In this document: piece by piece, positions 37,154 through 46,084 of the stretch
Layout of the letters: each line of letters begins with the position of its first letter
Numbering within the stretch: the stretch's first letter is position 1
Origin: Colwellia sp. Arc7-635
GTDB taxonomy: Bacteria; Pseudomonadota; Gammaproteobacteria; Enterobacterales; Alteromonadaceae
Length of the DNA stretch: 64,000 nucleotides
Reading direction: 5' to 3'
Assembly (NCBI RefSeq): GCF_003971255.1
Contig: NZ_CP034660.1
Coordinates: forward strand, 1,240,001-1,304,000
Notes under the pieces: generated by a model
Database searches by the model: none
What the model was told of the DNA's origin: nothing
Seen by the model: the letters and a program-made list of their open reading frames with translations, nothing else
Made by a program: the position numbers and the translations under genes

Positions 37154-38130
37154 TGGCGCAAATGAATTTATTACAAGCGATTAACAATGCGCTTGATACC
37201 GTGATGACAGAAAATGAGCGCGCGGTGTGTTTTGGTGAAGACGTTGGCCACTTTGGTGGTGTTTTCCGTGCAACCAGTGGCTTGCAAGAAAAGTTCGGTA
37301 AAAACCGTTGTTTTAATACGCCTTTGGTTGAGCAGGGTGTTATTGGTTTTGCTAATGGTTTAGCGGCGCAAGGTAGTACAGCGATTGCAGAAATTCAGTT
37401 TGCTGATTACATTTTCCCCGCTTTTGATCAAATTGTTAATGAATCAGCTAAATTCCGTTACCGTAGTGGTAATGAATTTGATGTTGGTAAATTAACGATT
37501 CGTACGCCATACGGTGGTGGTATTGCTGGTGGTTTATATCATAGCCAATCTCCAGAAGCTTATTTTGCGCATACGCCAGGTTTAAAAGTGGTTGTGCCAC
37601 GTAACCCGTATCAAGCGAAAGGTTTATTATTAGCGTCGATTCGTGATGATAACCCAGTGATATTTTTTGAGCCTAAGCGTTTATATCGTGCGTCAGTGGG
37701 TGAAGTACCTGAAGAAGATTACCAATTACCTTTAGGTAAAGCTGAAGTTATGCAACAAGGGACTGACATCACGTTACTCGCTTGGGGTGCACAAGTAGAA
37801 ATCGTTGAAAAAGCGGCGGCATTAGCTGCAGCTGATGGCATTTCATGTGAAATCATCGATTTACGTACTATTTTACCTTGGGATATTGAGACAGTCGCTA
37901 ACTCTGTTACTAAAACAGGTCGTTTTGTGGTTAGTCAAGAAGCGCCATTAACGGCTGGTTTTGCAAGTGAAATTGCAGCAACCATTCAGCAAGAATGTTT
38001 CTTACATTTAGAAGCACCTATTGCCCGGGTTTGTGGTATGGATACTCCTTATCCATTAGCACTTGAAAAAGAATACGCTGCTGATCATTTAAAGATCTAT
38101 GAAGCAATTAAAAACAGTATGACTTACTAG
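37153..38130 (+). CDS. bkdA2: Branched-chain 2-oxoacid dehydrogenase E1 beta subunit
   Basis: This 325-residue transketolase-like subunit pairs with E1 alpha. Typical stretches are [70 protein letters not shown] and the C-terminal [15 protein letters not shown]. It overlaps the alpha gene by one base and is followed five nucleotides later by the E2 gene. Confidence 0.94.
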   Translation: MAQMNLLQAINNALDTVMTENERAVCFGEDVGHFGGVFRATSGLQEKFGKNRCFNTPLVEQGVIGFANGLAAQGSTAIAEIQFADYIFPAFDQIVNESAKFRYRSGNEFDVGKLTIRTPYGGGIAGGLYHSQSPEAYFAHTPGLKVVVPRNPYQAKGLLLASIRDDNPVIFFEPKRLYRASVGEVPEEDYQLPLGKAEVMQQGTDITLLAWGAQVEIVEKAAALAAADGISCEIIDLRTILPWDIETVANSVTKTGRFVVSQEAPLTAGFASEIAATIQQECFLHLEAPIARVCGMDTPYPLALEKEYAADHLKIYEAIKNSMTY

Positions 38131-38135
38131 GATTT

Positions 38136-39737
38136 ATGAGCATGAGCATTGATTTTATACTGCCAGATATTGGCGAAGGTATCGTTGAATGTGAACTGGT
38201 TGAATGGCTAGTAGCAGAAGGTGACGTGATTGCAGAAGATCAGCCAGTGGCTGATGTAATGACTGACAAAGCCTTAGTTCAAATACCTGCGATGCATTCT
38301 GGTGTAGTAGACAAGCTTTACTATGCAAAAGGTGAGATAGCGAAAGTTCATCAACCTTTATTTGCTATGACGCCTGCTGGCGGTGCTGAAAGTGCGGTTG
38401 AAGCAAGTACTATGGAAACAAGCAGCGCTGACACATGTACTGTTGAAACACCTGTGGCTGTAGCAGCTGTTGCTGGCGGCACACAAGTGGAAGACTTTAT
38501 TTTACCTGATATTGGCGAAGGTATTGTTGAATGTGAATTAGTTGAGTGGCTAGTAGCTGAAGGCGACTTAATTGAAGAAGATCAACCTATTGCTGATGTT
38601 ATGACCGATAAAGCTTTAGTGCAAATTCCAGCTATGCATAAAGGTAAAGTGGTTAAGCTTTATTATGCTAAAGGTGAAATTGCGAAAGTACATGCACCTT
38701 TATTTGCTATTGAAATTGCTGCGTCTGGACAAGCGATTGCTGCAACTGTGACACAAGCGCCACAAGCGCCGAGTGCACCTGCTGCCGTTAAGCCTGCAAC
38801 AGCACAAAGTAATACAGTAACAACAAACGTTGCAGCCAAGGTTGTCAATGAAAAAGCAGTGGCTAGTCCGGCTGTTCGTCGTGTTGCTCGTGAGCTAAAT
38901 GTTAATATTCATCAAGTACCGGGCAGTGGTAAAAAAGGCCGAGTGTATAAAGAAGATATTTTAGCTTTTAACGAAGCGCCTCAAGCATCTGCTAATGCTG
39001 CGACAGCTGTCGTTGCTGGCAATGTTGCTGGTGGCAAACGCGTAGAGCCAATTCGTGGCATAAAAGCTGTGATGGCAAAAGCGATGGTTAATTCGGTATC
39101 AACTATTCCTCACTTTACTTATTGTGAAGAGATAGACATGACTAATTTGATTAAATTGCGTGGTGAACTTAAAGAAGTTTACGCCAAGCAAGATATTAAA
39201 TTAACCATGATGCCATTCTTTATGAAAGCAATGTCGTTAGCGTTAAAACAATTTCCATTGGTTAACTCACAAGTCAATGATGATTGCACTGAACTAACGT
39301 ATTTTGATGATCATAATATTGGTATGGCAGTAGACTCAAAAGTTGGCTTGTTAGTACCTAATGTTAAACAAGTACAAACAAAATCTATTTTAGATTTAGC
39401 TGCTGATATTGCGCGTTTAACGACTGACGCACGTTCAGGCAGAGTACCTGCAGCTGATTTGAAAGGTGGTACGATTACTATTTCAAATATCGGTGCTATT
39501 GGTGGTACGGTGGCAACACCTATTATTAATAAACCTGAAGCGGCCATTGTAGCGTTAGGTAAATTACAAACATTACCGCGTTTTAATGACAAAGGTGAAG
39601 TGGAAGCTCGTTCAATTATGCAAGTCAGCTGGTCTGGCGATCATCGCGTTATTGACGGCGGCACTATCGCGCGTTTTTGTAATTTATGGAAGTCATTCCT
39701 TGAAGAGCCAAGCAATATGCTCGTGCATATGTCTTAG
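38136..39737 (+). CDS. bkdB: Dihydrolipoamide acyltransferase E2 of BCKDH, two lipoyl domains
   Basis: This 533-residue core enzyme transfers the acyl group to CoA. It has two nearly identical lipoyl domains (about 5-78 and 119-192; lipoyl lysines K45 and K159 in MTDKALV), an Ala/Pro linker, a peripheral-subunit-binding domain (about 244-282, ASPAVRRVARELNV) and a catalytic domain ending in GDHRVIDGG with H503 and D507. The duplicated lipoyl domains are notable because many bacterial branched-chain E2 proteins have one. The start may be ATG 38136 or 38142. A strong terminator follows. Confidence 0.93.
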   Translation: MSMSIDFILPDIGEGIVECELVEWLVAEGDVIAEDQPVADVMTDKALVQIPAMHSGVVDKLYYAKGEIAKVHQPLFAMTPAGGAESAVEASTMETSSADTCTVETPVAVAAVAGGTQVEDFILPDIGEGIVECELVEWLVAEGDLIEEDQPIADVMTDKALVQIPAMHKGKVVKLYYAKGEIAKVHAPLFAIEIAASGQAIAATVTQAPQAPSAPAAVKPATAQSNTVTTNVAAKVVNEKAVASPAVRRVARELNVNIHQVPGSGKKGRVYKEDILAFNEAPQASANAATAVVAGNVAGGKRVEPIRGIKAVMAKAMVNSVSTIPHFTYCEEIDMTNLIKLRGELKEVYAKQDIKLTMMPFFMKAMSLALKQFPLVNSQVNDDCTELTYFDDHNIGMAVDSKVGLLVPNVKQVQTKSILDLAADIARLTTDARSGRVPAADLKGGTITISNIGAIGGTVATPIINKPEAAIVALGKLQTLPRFNDKGEVEARSIMQVSWSGDHRVIDGGTIARFCNLWKSFLEEPSNMLVHMS

Positions 39738-39761
39738 TATTTGACGAAATTACTGACCATT

Positions 39762-39790
39762 AAAAGCCTGCCTTATCGCAGGCTTTTTTA
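39762..39790 (+). terminator. Terminator of the BCKDH operon
   Basis: AAAAGCCTGC (39762-39771), a CTTATC loop and GCAGGCTTTTTT (39778-39789): a strong hairpin with a T-run 25 nt after the E2 stop codon. Confidence 0.93.
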
Positions 39791-39799
39791 TGTTCAGGC

Positions 39800-39980
39800 C
39801 TTCCTCAGACATCCTGTCTTTCAAGGCATTAGTACATCCATGTACGTCGATGAACGGTCAGGTTATTAGTTCCAGACATAACATAAGTACTTACTTCCAT
39901 GTAAGCAATGCCTCGATCACATGGATGTGAAAGAGAGGCTATGTTCAAACGGTCAGGTTATTAGTTCCAGACATAACCAA
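39800..39980. repeat. Complex intergenic repeat with a 30-bp direct repeat
   Basis: A 30-bp sequence starting AACGGTCAGGTTATTAGTTC occurs exactly at 39853-39882 and again at 39948-39977, 95 bp apart. Between and before the copies are small hairpins built on ACATCCATGT-like words (GTACA-TCCA-TGTAC near 39830; CTTAC-N6-GTAAG near 39890; CACAT-GG-ATGTG near 39920), and AGGCATT/AATGCCT in inverted positions. It looks like a composite of dispersed intergenic repeats rather than a gene. Confidence 0.75.
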
Positions 39981-40000
39981 CCTACTTATCTCTATATGCG

Positions 40001-40804
40001 CTAAACAGCCAAGAAAATATAAATAGAAATACTGTTTTCTGAACCAGGATAATTACCTGAAGATGCATTGGTTGAGCTAAACTGCCACCAAGATTGTTGG
40101 CGCAAATCCCGTCCTATTTTATCCCAAGCACCATCACTGTGTTGCAGCACTAAAAGCTCACACTTTTGTTGTTTACATAGCGCAGAAATCAAGGTTATTT
40201 CATGACCATTATCATGGGTGACAATAAAGTCGCTGATATAGTTTTGCATGTTGTAACCCCAATCTACATCGTCTTCTGCTTGATGAAAGTTGTAAATTTC
40301 ATCTCTTTTAGAGCCCGTGAAGTTCGTCATATAACCTTTAAACGGCGCAACAACGAGTGCCTCCATTTGTTCAATAGTAATATCGCTATCATCCCATTCG
40401 CCTAATTGTCGCTTTAATGCAGCAATTTTATTTTCTGAGGCTAGCTGGGCACTCTTGAGTTGTTCATATTTATAGGCAAGCGTTTGCTCGTTTATGCTTT
40501 TATTTTCTGCTATTTCTGAGCGTATTGCCTCTGAATTTTGCGTCATAACATCACTCGGCTGAGCTGCTTTAATTTTGTTGCCTGCTTGGCTATCTACTTG
40601 GTTTTGCTTAGTTGTTATGGCGGATTTATTTACGACAGGCGCTTTATTATCTAGCGCTAAACTGCTTTTCTGGAGGGTATGGGGCGCTGATAACGAAGCT
40701 ATAGCATAGCCTATAACTATGCCGAAAAAGAGTGTCGCTAACAATTTGATTCTATTCATACTATCCGTTGATTTTTGAGTGTCCATGGTTCTATCATTAC
40801 ACAT
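40001..40804 (-). CDS. Hypothetical membrane-anchored protein with coiled coil
   Basis: This protein of up to 267 residues has one N-terminal membrane segment (IKLLATLFFGIVIGYAIASL, about 19-38), a low-complexity polar stretch, a coiled coil (about 95-135) and a C-terminal globular part with CKQQKCELLVLQHSDGAWD. No family is recognised. The start is uncertain: ATG at 40804, 40786 or 40759 are all in frame, and the last has the best ribosome site (CGGATAG). A minus-strand terminator-like hairpin at 40835-40876 lies upstream of it. It is likely periplasmic and anchored in the inner membrane. Confidence 0.6.
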   Translation of the reverse strand: MCNDRTMDTQKSTDSMNRIKLLATLFFGIVIGYAIASLSAPHTLQKSSLALDNKAPVVNKSAITTKQNQVDSQAGNKIKAAQPSDVMTQNSEAIRSEIAENKSINEQTLAYKYEQLKSAQLASENKIAALKRQLGEWDDSDITIEQMEALVVAPFKGYMTNFTGSKRDEIYNFHQAEDDVDWGYNMQNYISDFIVTHDNGHEITLISALCKQQKCELLVLQHSDGAWDKIGRDLRQQSWWQFSSTNASSGNYPGSENSISIYIFLAV

Positions 40805-40834
40805 TTATTTTTTACATTGAAGTATTCAAAAAAT

Positions 40835-40876
40835 AAAAAAGCCTTAATACCATTTCATTAAAAATAGTATTAAGGC
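40835..40876 (-). terminator. Terminator-like hairpin upstream of the hypothetical gene
   Basis: GCCTTAATAC (40841-40850) and GTATTAAGGC (40867-40876) form a perfect 10-bp stem; on the minus strand TTTTTTATTTTTTG follows. Since no minus-strand gene lies upstream, it may be an attenuator for the gene at 40001-40804 or the end of a small RNA from 40.9-41.1 kb. Confidence 0.6.
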
Positions 40877-40947
40877 GAAGCAATAAGTTGTTTGCTATCA
40901 ATAGGATTATTCAGAAATAAAGTCAACAAAATACAGCGGGGAGGTAT

Positions 40948-40983
40948 ATGTCAGCTGCAATAAATCATAGCGAGTTATTATGA
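40948..40983 (+). CDS. Possible 11-residue leader peptide
   Basis: ATG at 40948 follows an unusually strong ribosome site (GGGGAGG, 40939-40945, 2-nt gap) and encodes MSAAINHSELL before TGA. It lies 125 bp upstream of the kinase gene, with a perfect 11-bp hairpin (41053-41063 / 41075-41085) between. This could be a regulatory leader or pure chance; the spacing of the ribosome site is tight. Confidence 0.25.
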   Translation: MSAAINHSELL

Positions 40984-41052
40984 CGATACGATGACAGTTC
41001 AATAGGTTATTGGTCTTTTTTAGCTTGATATGAATAAAGCATATCAATTAAG

Positions 41053-41085
41053 CCTAAATTCAATGATAATTTATTTGAATTTAGG
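41053..41085 (+). promoter_or_regulatory. Leader hairpin upstream of the kinase gene
   Basis: CCTAAATTCAA and TTGAATTTAGG are perfect inverted repeats of 11 bp separated by 11 nt, ending 22 bp before the start codon. A smaller GATATG/CATATC hairpin is just upstream. No T-run follows. Confidence 0.5.
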
Positions 41086-41107
41086 TGTTTGCTGTTAAGG
41101 AAATTTC

Positions 41108-42952
41108 GTGGTGGAAAAGAAGCTTCAACATTTTTATATTGCTGAAGAGCAGTCTATTTACTTATTGAATCATGAAGATGCAACCAAGCTAAAGCAATGG
41201 GTTGAGCTTTGTCAGCAGCAGTTAACGTTATTGGGCTATCAAGATATAGCGCTCATTGGTAAAGGGGCTTATGGTTTTGTTTTTGGCGGTGAAGACGAAC
41301 ATGGACAATCACAAGTTTTTAAATTTTCCCGTATTAATTTACCCCAACATGTACAAGACCGCTTAGCCGAAGAAGCCGATATTCAGCGTGAATTATCTCA
41401 TCCCCGTATTCCTCAAATTATTGGTTACTACAAAATAAAACGACAATCGATTGTTCATATGCAGCGCGCGCCTGGCATCGACTTAGAGCAATTGTCGCAT
41501 AAGCAAGGGCCGTTACCTGCAGAGTTAGTGGTAAAAATAGCGATACAGCTTGCCGAAATTCTTATTTTTTTACGTGATACCCGTCAACACGACAAGGGTA
41601 AACCTTATGTACATGGTGATATAAAGCCCTCAAATGTTGTTTTTGATCCCGAAACAGAGAAAGTCTACCTTGTTGATTGGGGCTCTGCAGTCAGTGCGCA
41701 ACTTGATGTTACGGGCCAAACAACAGCCAATAATATTATGGATTTAATGAGCAGTGATTTACAAAACAGCAATGCGCGATTAGGTGATGTTTATTTTATT
41801 GGGCCTGAGCAAATTAGCGGTGAAATGTCGTCACCACGTTTTGACGAGCAAGGGTTAGCTGCCACCTTATATGCCTTAGCATCAGGGCAATCATGTCGCT
41901 ATGGTAGTGCGGTGATCACGCCTTCCTCTTTAGGGCTGCCTAAGTTATTGGCGAAAATATTATCAGGCATGCTCAGTAAAGACCGACAAACACGCAACAA
42001 AGCCGGAGATTACTTCTTTCGTCAATTACCGTTATTAAGAAATATGGTGATGGCAGATCCACCGTTGCCTATTGAAATTAAACCATTAGTGCCGGTTTGG
42101 TGTAAAAGCTATCACAAAGATATGGATACTGTGGTGTACGGTTCACGCAAGTCTTTCCTGCGGGAATCATCAGATTTTGAGCAATTAAGTGATATTGACG
42201 ATGTGCAATTAGAAAAGTATTTTAAGAACTTTCTCATGGGTATGGGTGATACCGAAAAAGCGTTTGTTGCCGCGGTTAGCCGTTTAGCGCATTTCCCGGT
42301 AGTTGGTGGTTTAGCGGTGCGCTGGGAAAAAGATGGTGTTTATATAGATTCTAACTTGTCGTTATTTGATCCTAAGCTTAAAGCATCGTTTCAAAGTGCG
42401 GTGAATAATATGGTGCGTTTGGCACAAGGTATATTTAGGGTTGGGGTGTTTAAAAGTTGCTTATTCAACGCGCGTAATACCTTACATGTTGAGCGTGAAA
42501 ATGAAGATGAACCTTTTCAAGCTAAAGAAAATCAAGTGATACATTATGATGTTAGTGACGTGGCCGTTATTGACGATATTACCCGACTACATTCATATTT
42601 TGAAGATGGTAAAGACCCTGACGAATATTTATATTTACCTGATGAAATTATGGCGGTGTTAGCGCGCTTGAACCAGATCCACCATACTGGTTGTATTATT
42701 GTTGAGGTTTTGCCCCGACATTTGAAAATTCATAGTTATTTGATGCTACTAAATCATGATAAAGAAGCTGAATTTAAGCAATGCTTAACAGAAATATTGC
42801 AATTACTGCCCACCATTAATGGCTTCGGTATTTCTGGCTTTATGAAGCTACCTTATAAAGACACGCGATTCTTTGAACATATAAGTGCACTACCAGATAA
42901 ATTTTATCCTAGAAATCCTAAACAAACACCTAAAAAAGTAGAGGAAAGTTAA
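41108..42952 (+). CDS. Hanks-type Ser/Thr protein kinase with unknown C-terminal region
   Basis: The 614-residue protein has a eukaryotic-like kinase domain at about 45-310: glycine loop GKGAYG (51-56), ATP-site lysine K72 in VFKFSR, helix-C glutamate near 88-95, catalytic loop HGDIKPSN (D171, K173, N176) and metal-binding DWG (D190) in place of DFG. The roughly 300 C-terminal residues are not recognised and have no membrane segment, so the enzyme is probably cytoplasmic, unlike PknB-type sensors. A VOC-fold gene starts 2 nt after its stop, so they are co-translated. The start is GTG at 41108 or 41111 after AAGGAAA. Confidence 0.82.
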   Translation: MVEKKLQHFYIAEEQSIYLLNHEDATKLKQWVELCQQQLTLLGYQDIALIGKGAYGFVFGGEDEHGQSQVFKFSRINLPQHVQDRLAEEADIQRELSHPRIPQIIGYYKIKRQSIVHMQRAPGIDLEQLSHKQGPLPAELVVKIAIQLAEILIFLRDTRQHDKGKPYVHGDIKPSNVVFDPETEKVYLVDWGSAVSAQLDVTGQTTANNIMDLMSSDLQNSNARLGDVYFIGPEQISGEMSSPRFDEQGLAATLYALASGQSCRYGSAVITPSSLGLPKLLAKILSGMLSKDRQTRNKAGDYFFRQLPLLRNMVMADPPLPIEIKPLVPVWCKSYHKDMDTVVYGSRKSFLRESSDFEQLSDIDDVQLEKYFKNFLMGMGDTEKAFVAAVSRLAHFPVVGGLAVRWEKDGVYIDSNLSLFDPKLKASFQSAVNNMVRLAQGIFRVGVFKSCLFNARNTLHVERENEDEPFQAKENQVIHYDVSDVAVIDDITRLHSYFEDGKDPDEYLYLPDEIMAVLARLNQIHHTGCIIVEVLPRHLKIHSYLMLLNHDKEAEFKQCLTEILQLLPTINGFGISGFMKLPYKDTRFFEHISALPDKFYPRNPKQTPKKVEES

Positions 42953-42954
42953 CG

Positions 42955-43338
42955 ATGAGCGACAATAAAATAGGCACCATGGCTTGGCTTGATTTATCGG
43001 TAGGTGATGCAAAAAATGTGAAGTCATTTTATGAAGACGTTATTGGCTGGAAGAGCGAAAATATCTCAATGGGCGAATATGATGACTATGCGATGCTAGA
43101 GCCTAGTAATAATGAGGCGGTTGCTGGCGTTTGTCATGCTCAAGGCGTTAATAAAGATTTACCACCGGCCTGGTTACCGTACTTTTTAGTAGCAGATATA
43201 GATGTTTCTATTAAAGCGGTAATAGCAAAAGGAGGCGCTTTGGTCAGCGAAATAAAAACAATGGGCAATGATAAATATGCCGTAATTAAAGACCCTGCAG
43301 GTGCCGCTTGTGCTATTTATCAGAAAGTTACCCTATAG
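42955..43338 (+). CDS. VOC family protein (glyoxalase/bleomycin-resistance fold)
   Basis: This 127-residue protein consists of two beta-alpha-beta-beta-beta modules: IGTMAWLDLSVGDAKNVKSFYEDVIGWK at the start and PYFLVADIDVSIKAVIAKGG with IKDPAGAACAIYQ at the end. Residues that would bind metal are not all obvious, as in many antibiotic-binding or enzyme-accessory VOC proteins. It is tightly coupled to the kinase gene (2-nt gap), which suggests a linked role. The ligand is unknown. Confidence 0.82.
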   Translation: MSDNKIGTMAWLDLSVGDAKNVKSFYEDVIGWKSENISMGEYDDYAMLEPSNNEAVAGVCHAQGVNKDLPPAWLPYFLVADIDVSIKAVIAKGGALVSEIKTMGNDKYAVIKDPAGAACAIYQKVTL

Positions 43339-43500
43339 CTAGCTATAGGCATGATACATAGTTTAGTGGTTTATTTACTGACAACGCACATACTTTCCGT
43401 TTCTGTGCGGAATAAAAAATTGACCGAATTTCATTTGCTTTTAATACTTTAATTATCTAATCGATTTTCAGCTTTACCTAGAACCTTTAGCTCTATCATT

Positions 43501-43530
43501 AAAACAAGGTCAATAATCGACCTTGTTTTC
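43501..43530. terminator. Terminator after the kinase-VOC operon
   Basis: AAAACAAGGTC (43501-43511), loop AATAATC, GACCTTGTTTT (43519-43529). The flanks give T-runs in both directions. The rest of the 43339-43699 gap shows no gene; the histidine-kinase promoter should lie in 43531-43699. Confidence 0.8.
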
Positions 43531-43699
43531 TCTCCCTCAGTAAGACAGTATAAAGGTCGTTTAGCTTCCCAAGCCGCTCTTAGATTAGTGTTGAAAGGGA
43601 AAGTAACACTATTTTCTACTTAAATACCTTAGAGAATATAGCATTGTAGTTATTGTTAAGGTATTCAGTCAGTTTTTTATTAAAATAAAGGGAAGTTTA

Positions 43700-45601
43700 A
43701 TGATAAATAACATTTCAATGAAGGCACTCTTTTTAGCTATTGCAGTAAGTTGCATTGGCAGCTGGAGTACATATTATTTATCAATACAAATTAATGAACG
43801 ACTGGAAACTCAAGGCTACTTAGAACTAGAGAATATCGCTAAGCAAGTTTCTATTCACTACCAAGATGCAATTGATACATCCCTCAATGATTTACAGGCA
43901 TTACAAGCTTTTTATAGCGCCAATCAGCAAACGTTAACGCAAGATCAATTTAATAAATATATGCACGTATTAGATCTTGATCGCCGCCATTACATTCAGG
44001 CATTAAGTTGGGTACCTTTAGTCGAAGGTGTTGATCGTGAAAACTTTGAAAATAAACAAAGGCAATACCAAGAAAATTTCAATATCAAAGCACTCAACGA
44101 AGCCGGAAAACTCAGCAAAAGTGCTGTTAAAATAGAATACACACCGGTTACTTATATTAGTCCCTACAATACTAATAAAAGTGCACAAGGCTTTGATTTA
44201 AGTAGTAATAATAATCGTCGTGCTTCATTGCATTATGCGCGGAATAGTGGGGGGATGACCACAACAGCAAAAATTCGCTTAGTACAAGAAAAAGGCGACT
44301 CGTATGGGTTTTTGATTATAGCGCCGGTTTATAAATATGGTGAAAGTACGATTAGTGAAGCTGAGCGTAAACTGGCGTTGTTAGGCTATGTTACTGGAGT
44401 GTTTAGAATTGATACTTTAATGACTAATGCACGAAGACAAGCCGATAAAGAAGACCTAGTGTTAACTTTGTTAGATATTAATGAAAATGATGGCGGGGTA
44501 CTTTATGGTGAGGTTAGCGATACTGAGTCTTTCGATTATGATATAGCTATTCCCGACAGACGTTGGCAATTAAAAGTATCCTTTAATAAAAGCTTGCAAG
44601 AAAGTATTGAATCGTCTCCAATTGTTAGCTGGATTTTAGCGGGCGGGATACTGGTTAGTTTACTACTAGCATTGAGTATTTACGCTTTACAAATTGCTAT
44701 TGGCAGAGCACGTCACATTAGTCATTTAAGTACCCAATTACAGCGTCAAAATAGTGAATTAGAAAAAACCGTTGCCGAGCGCACTAAAACACTGGCTGAT
44801 AAAAACAATCAATTAAATCTGCATGTCGAAGAGCTCACAGAGCAAAGAAAAGAATTATCCCGTTTGATGAATGAATCGCAATCAGCAAAAGCTATTGCGG
44901 AAGACCGAGCAAAAGATTTAGCACGCTCAAACCGTGATTTAGATGAATTTGCCTATGTTGCATCGCATGATTTAAAAGCGCCTTTGCGCGGTATTGATCA
45001 ACTGGCGAGTTGGGTGGTTGAAGATACTGAGGAGGGGAGTTACCAAGATATTCCTAGAAACTTAAACTTGATACGCAGTAGAGTACAACGTCTGGAGGCA
45101 TTATTAAATGACCTGCTAACGTACTCACGAGCTAATAAGCAAAGTATGGAACTCACCTTAATAGATTGTAATACAATGGTTGTTGATTCATTTGAGCTTC
45201 TGTCACCACCGAAGGAATTTCGTCTTACGCTTAATGGTGAACTCCCCATATTTTCAACAGCTAAATCTCCTTTTGAGCAAGTGTTGAGAAATTTGCTTAA
45301 TAATGCTGTTAAGCACCATGATAAAAGTGATGGACATATTGAAGTTCGATGTGATGACGATGAAGATGAAAAATTCTATCGATTTATCATAAAGGACAAT
45401 GGCCCAGGTATTGAAAGTGAATACTTTGAAGATATTTTTAAAATGTTTAAAACATTGAAGCCTCGAGATGAAACCGAAGGCAGTGGTATGGGCTTGGCGT
45501 TAATTAAAAAAATTGTTGAACATTACGAAGGGCATGTGTATGTAGAATCAGTCTTAGGACAAGGTAGTACATTCTCATTTACTTGGCCAAAAGTTTTATA
45601 A
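43700..45601 (+). CDS. CHASE-domain sensor histidine kinase
   Basis: This 633-residue inner-membrane kinase has a transmembrane helix at about 8-27, a periplasmic CHASE domain (about 40-290, with the YIQALSWVPLV motif), a second transmembrane helix at about 309-333, a long coiled coil (340-412), a HisKA dimer domain with H423 in YVASHDLKAPLRG, and an HATPase domain (N box RNLLNNAVKHH, DNGPGI, GSGMGLAL). This architecture with HisKA of the phytochrome-like type usually pairs with a small Rcp1-like receiver, and just such a gene follows 15 bp later. The ligand of CHASE is unknown. Confidence 0.9.
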   Translation: MINNISMKALFLAIAVSCIGSWSTYYLSIQINERLETQGYLELENIAKQVSIHYQDAIDTSLNDLQALQAFYSANQQTLTQDQFNKYMHVLDLDRRHYIQALSWVPLVEGVDRENFENKQRQYQENFNIKALNEAGKLSKSAVKIEYTPVTYISPYNTNKSAQGFDLSSNNNRRASLHYARNSGGMTTTAKIRLVQEKGDSYGFLIIAPVYKYGESTISEAERKLALLGYVTGVFRIDTLMTNARRQADKEDLVLTLLDINENDGGVLYGEVSDTESFDYDIAIPDRRWQLKVSFNKSLQESIESSPIVSWILAGGILVSLLLALSIYALQIAIGRARHISHLSTQLQRQNSELEKTVAERTKTLADKNNQLNLHVEELTEQRKELSRLMNESQSAKAIAEDRAKDLARSNRDLDEFAYVASHDLKAPLRGIDQLASWVVEDTEEGSYQDIPRNLNLIRSRVQRLEALLNDLLTYSRANKQSMELTLIDCNTMVVDSFELLSPPKEFRLTLNGELPIFSTAKSPFEQVLRNLLNNAVKHHDKSDGHIEVRCDDDEDEKFYRFIIKDNGPGIESEYFEDIFKMFKTLKPRDETEGSGMGLALIKKIVEHYEGHVYVESVLGQGSTFSFTWPKVL

Positions 45602-45616
45602 ATTAGATACAGGAAA

Positions 45617-46051
45617 ATGTTAGCAATGGATAGTAATTATGGCGAAGTACGTATTTTATTGATAGAAGATGACGATATAGATGCAATGGCTGTGGAAAGA
45701 GGCATCCGTAAACTCAAATTAGCAAACCCAATTTGTAGAGCTATGAATGGTTTGGAAGCGTTAGAAATACTACGTGATAAAGACGCGATTACAAGGCCTT
45801 ATATTATTTTGCTCGATCTTAATATGCCCATTATGGGAGGTTTAGAGTTTCTAAAAAGAATTCGAGAAGATCGTGACTTAAAAGATTCTATTATTTTTGT
45901 TTTAACAACCTCTGCTGCTGATGAAGATCGCGCTGCGGCTTATGAAGAGAATGTAGCCGGTTATATCGTAAAATCTGATGTTAAGGATGGCTTTCATCAA
46001 GTGATTAATATGCTGGATTGTTATTGGCGACTAGTGCTACTGCCTAAGTAA
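45617..46051 (+). CDS. Receiver-only response regulator (Rcp1-like)
   Basis: The 144-residue single receiver domain has acidic residues near 18-20 (IEDDD), the phosphoacceptor D67 in LLDLNMP, T/S in LTTSA and a lysine in YIVKSD. There is no output domain. It is very likely the partner of the CHASE kinase immediately upstream and works through protein contacts or phosphorelay. The start is ATG 45617 or 45626. The 266-bp repeat element begins 33 bp after the stop. Confidence 0.88.
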   Translation: MLAMDSNYGEVRILLIEDDDIDAMAVERGIRKLKLANPICRAMNGLEALEILRDKDAITRPYIILLDLNMPIMGGLEFLKRIREDRDLKDSIIFVLTTSAADEDRAAAYEENVAGYIVKSDVKDGFHQVINMLDCYWRLVLLPK

Positions 46052-46084
46052 TGGTAGCCGCTTGAAATTAATGAAATGACTATA

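Noticed and set aside
39853-39977. CRISPR array from the two 30-bp repeats
   Set aside because: There are only two copies with a 65-bp interval made of other hairpins, and no cas genes are near.
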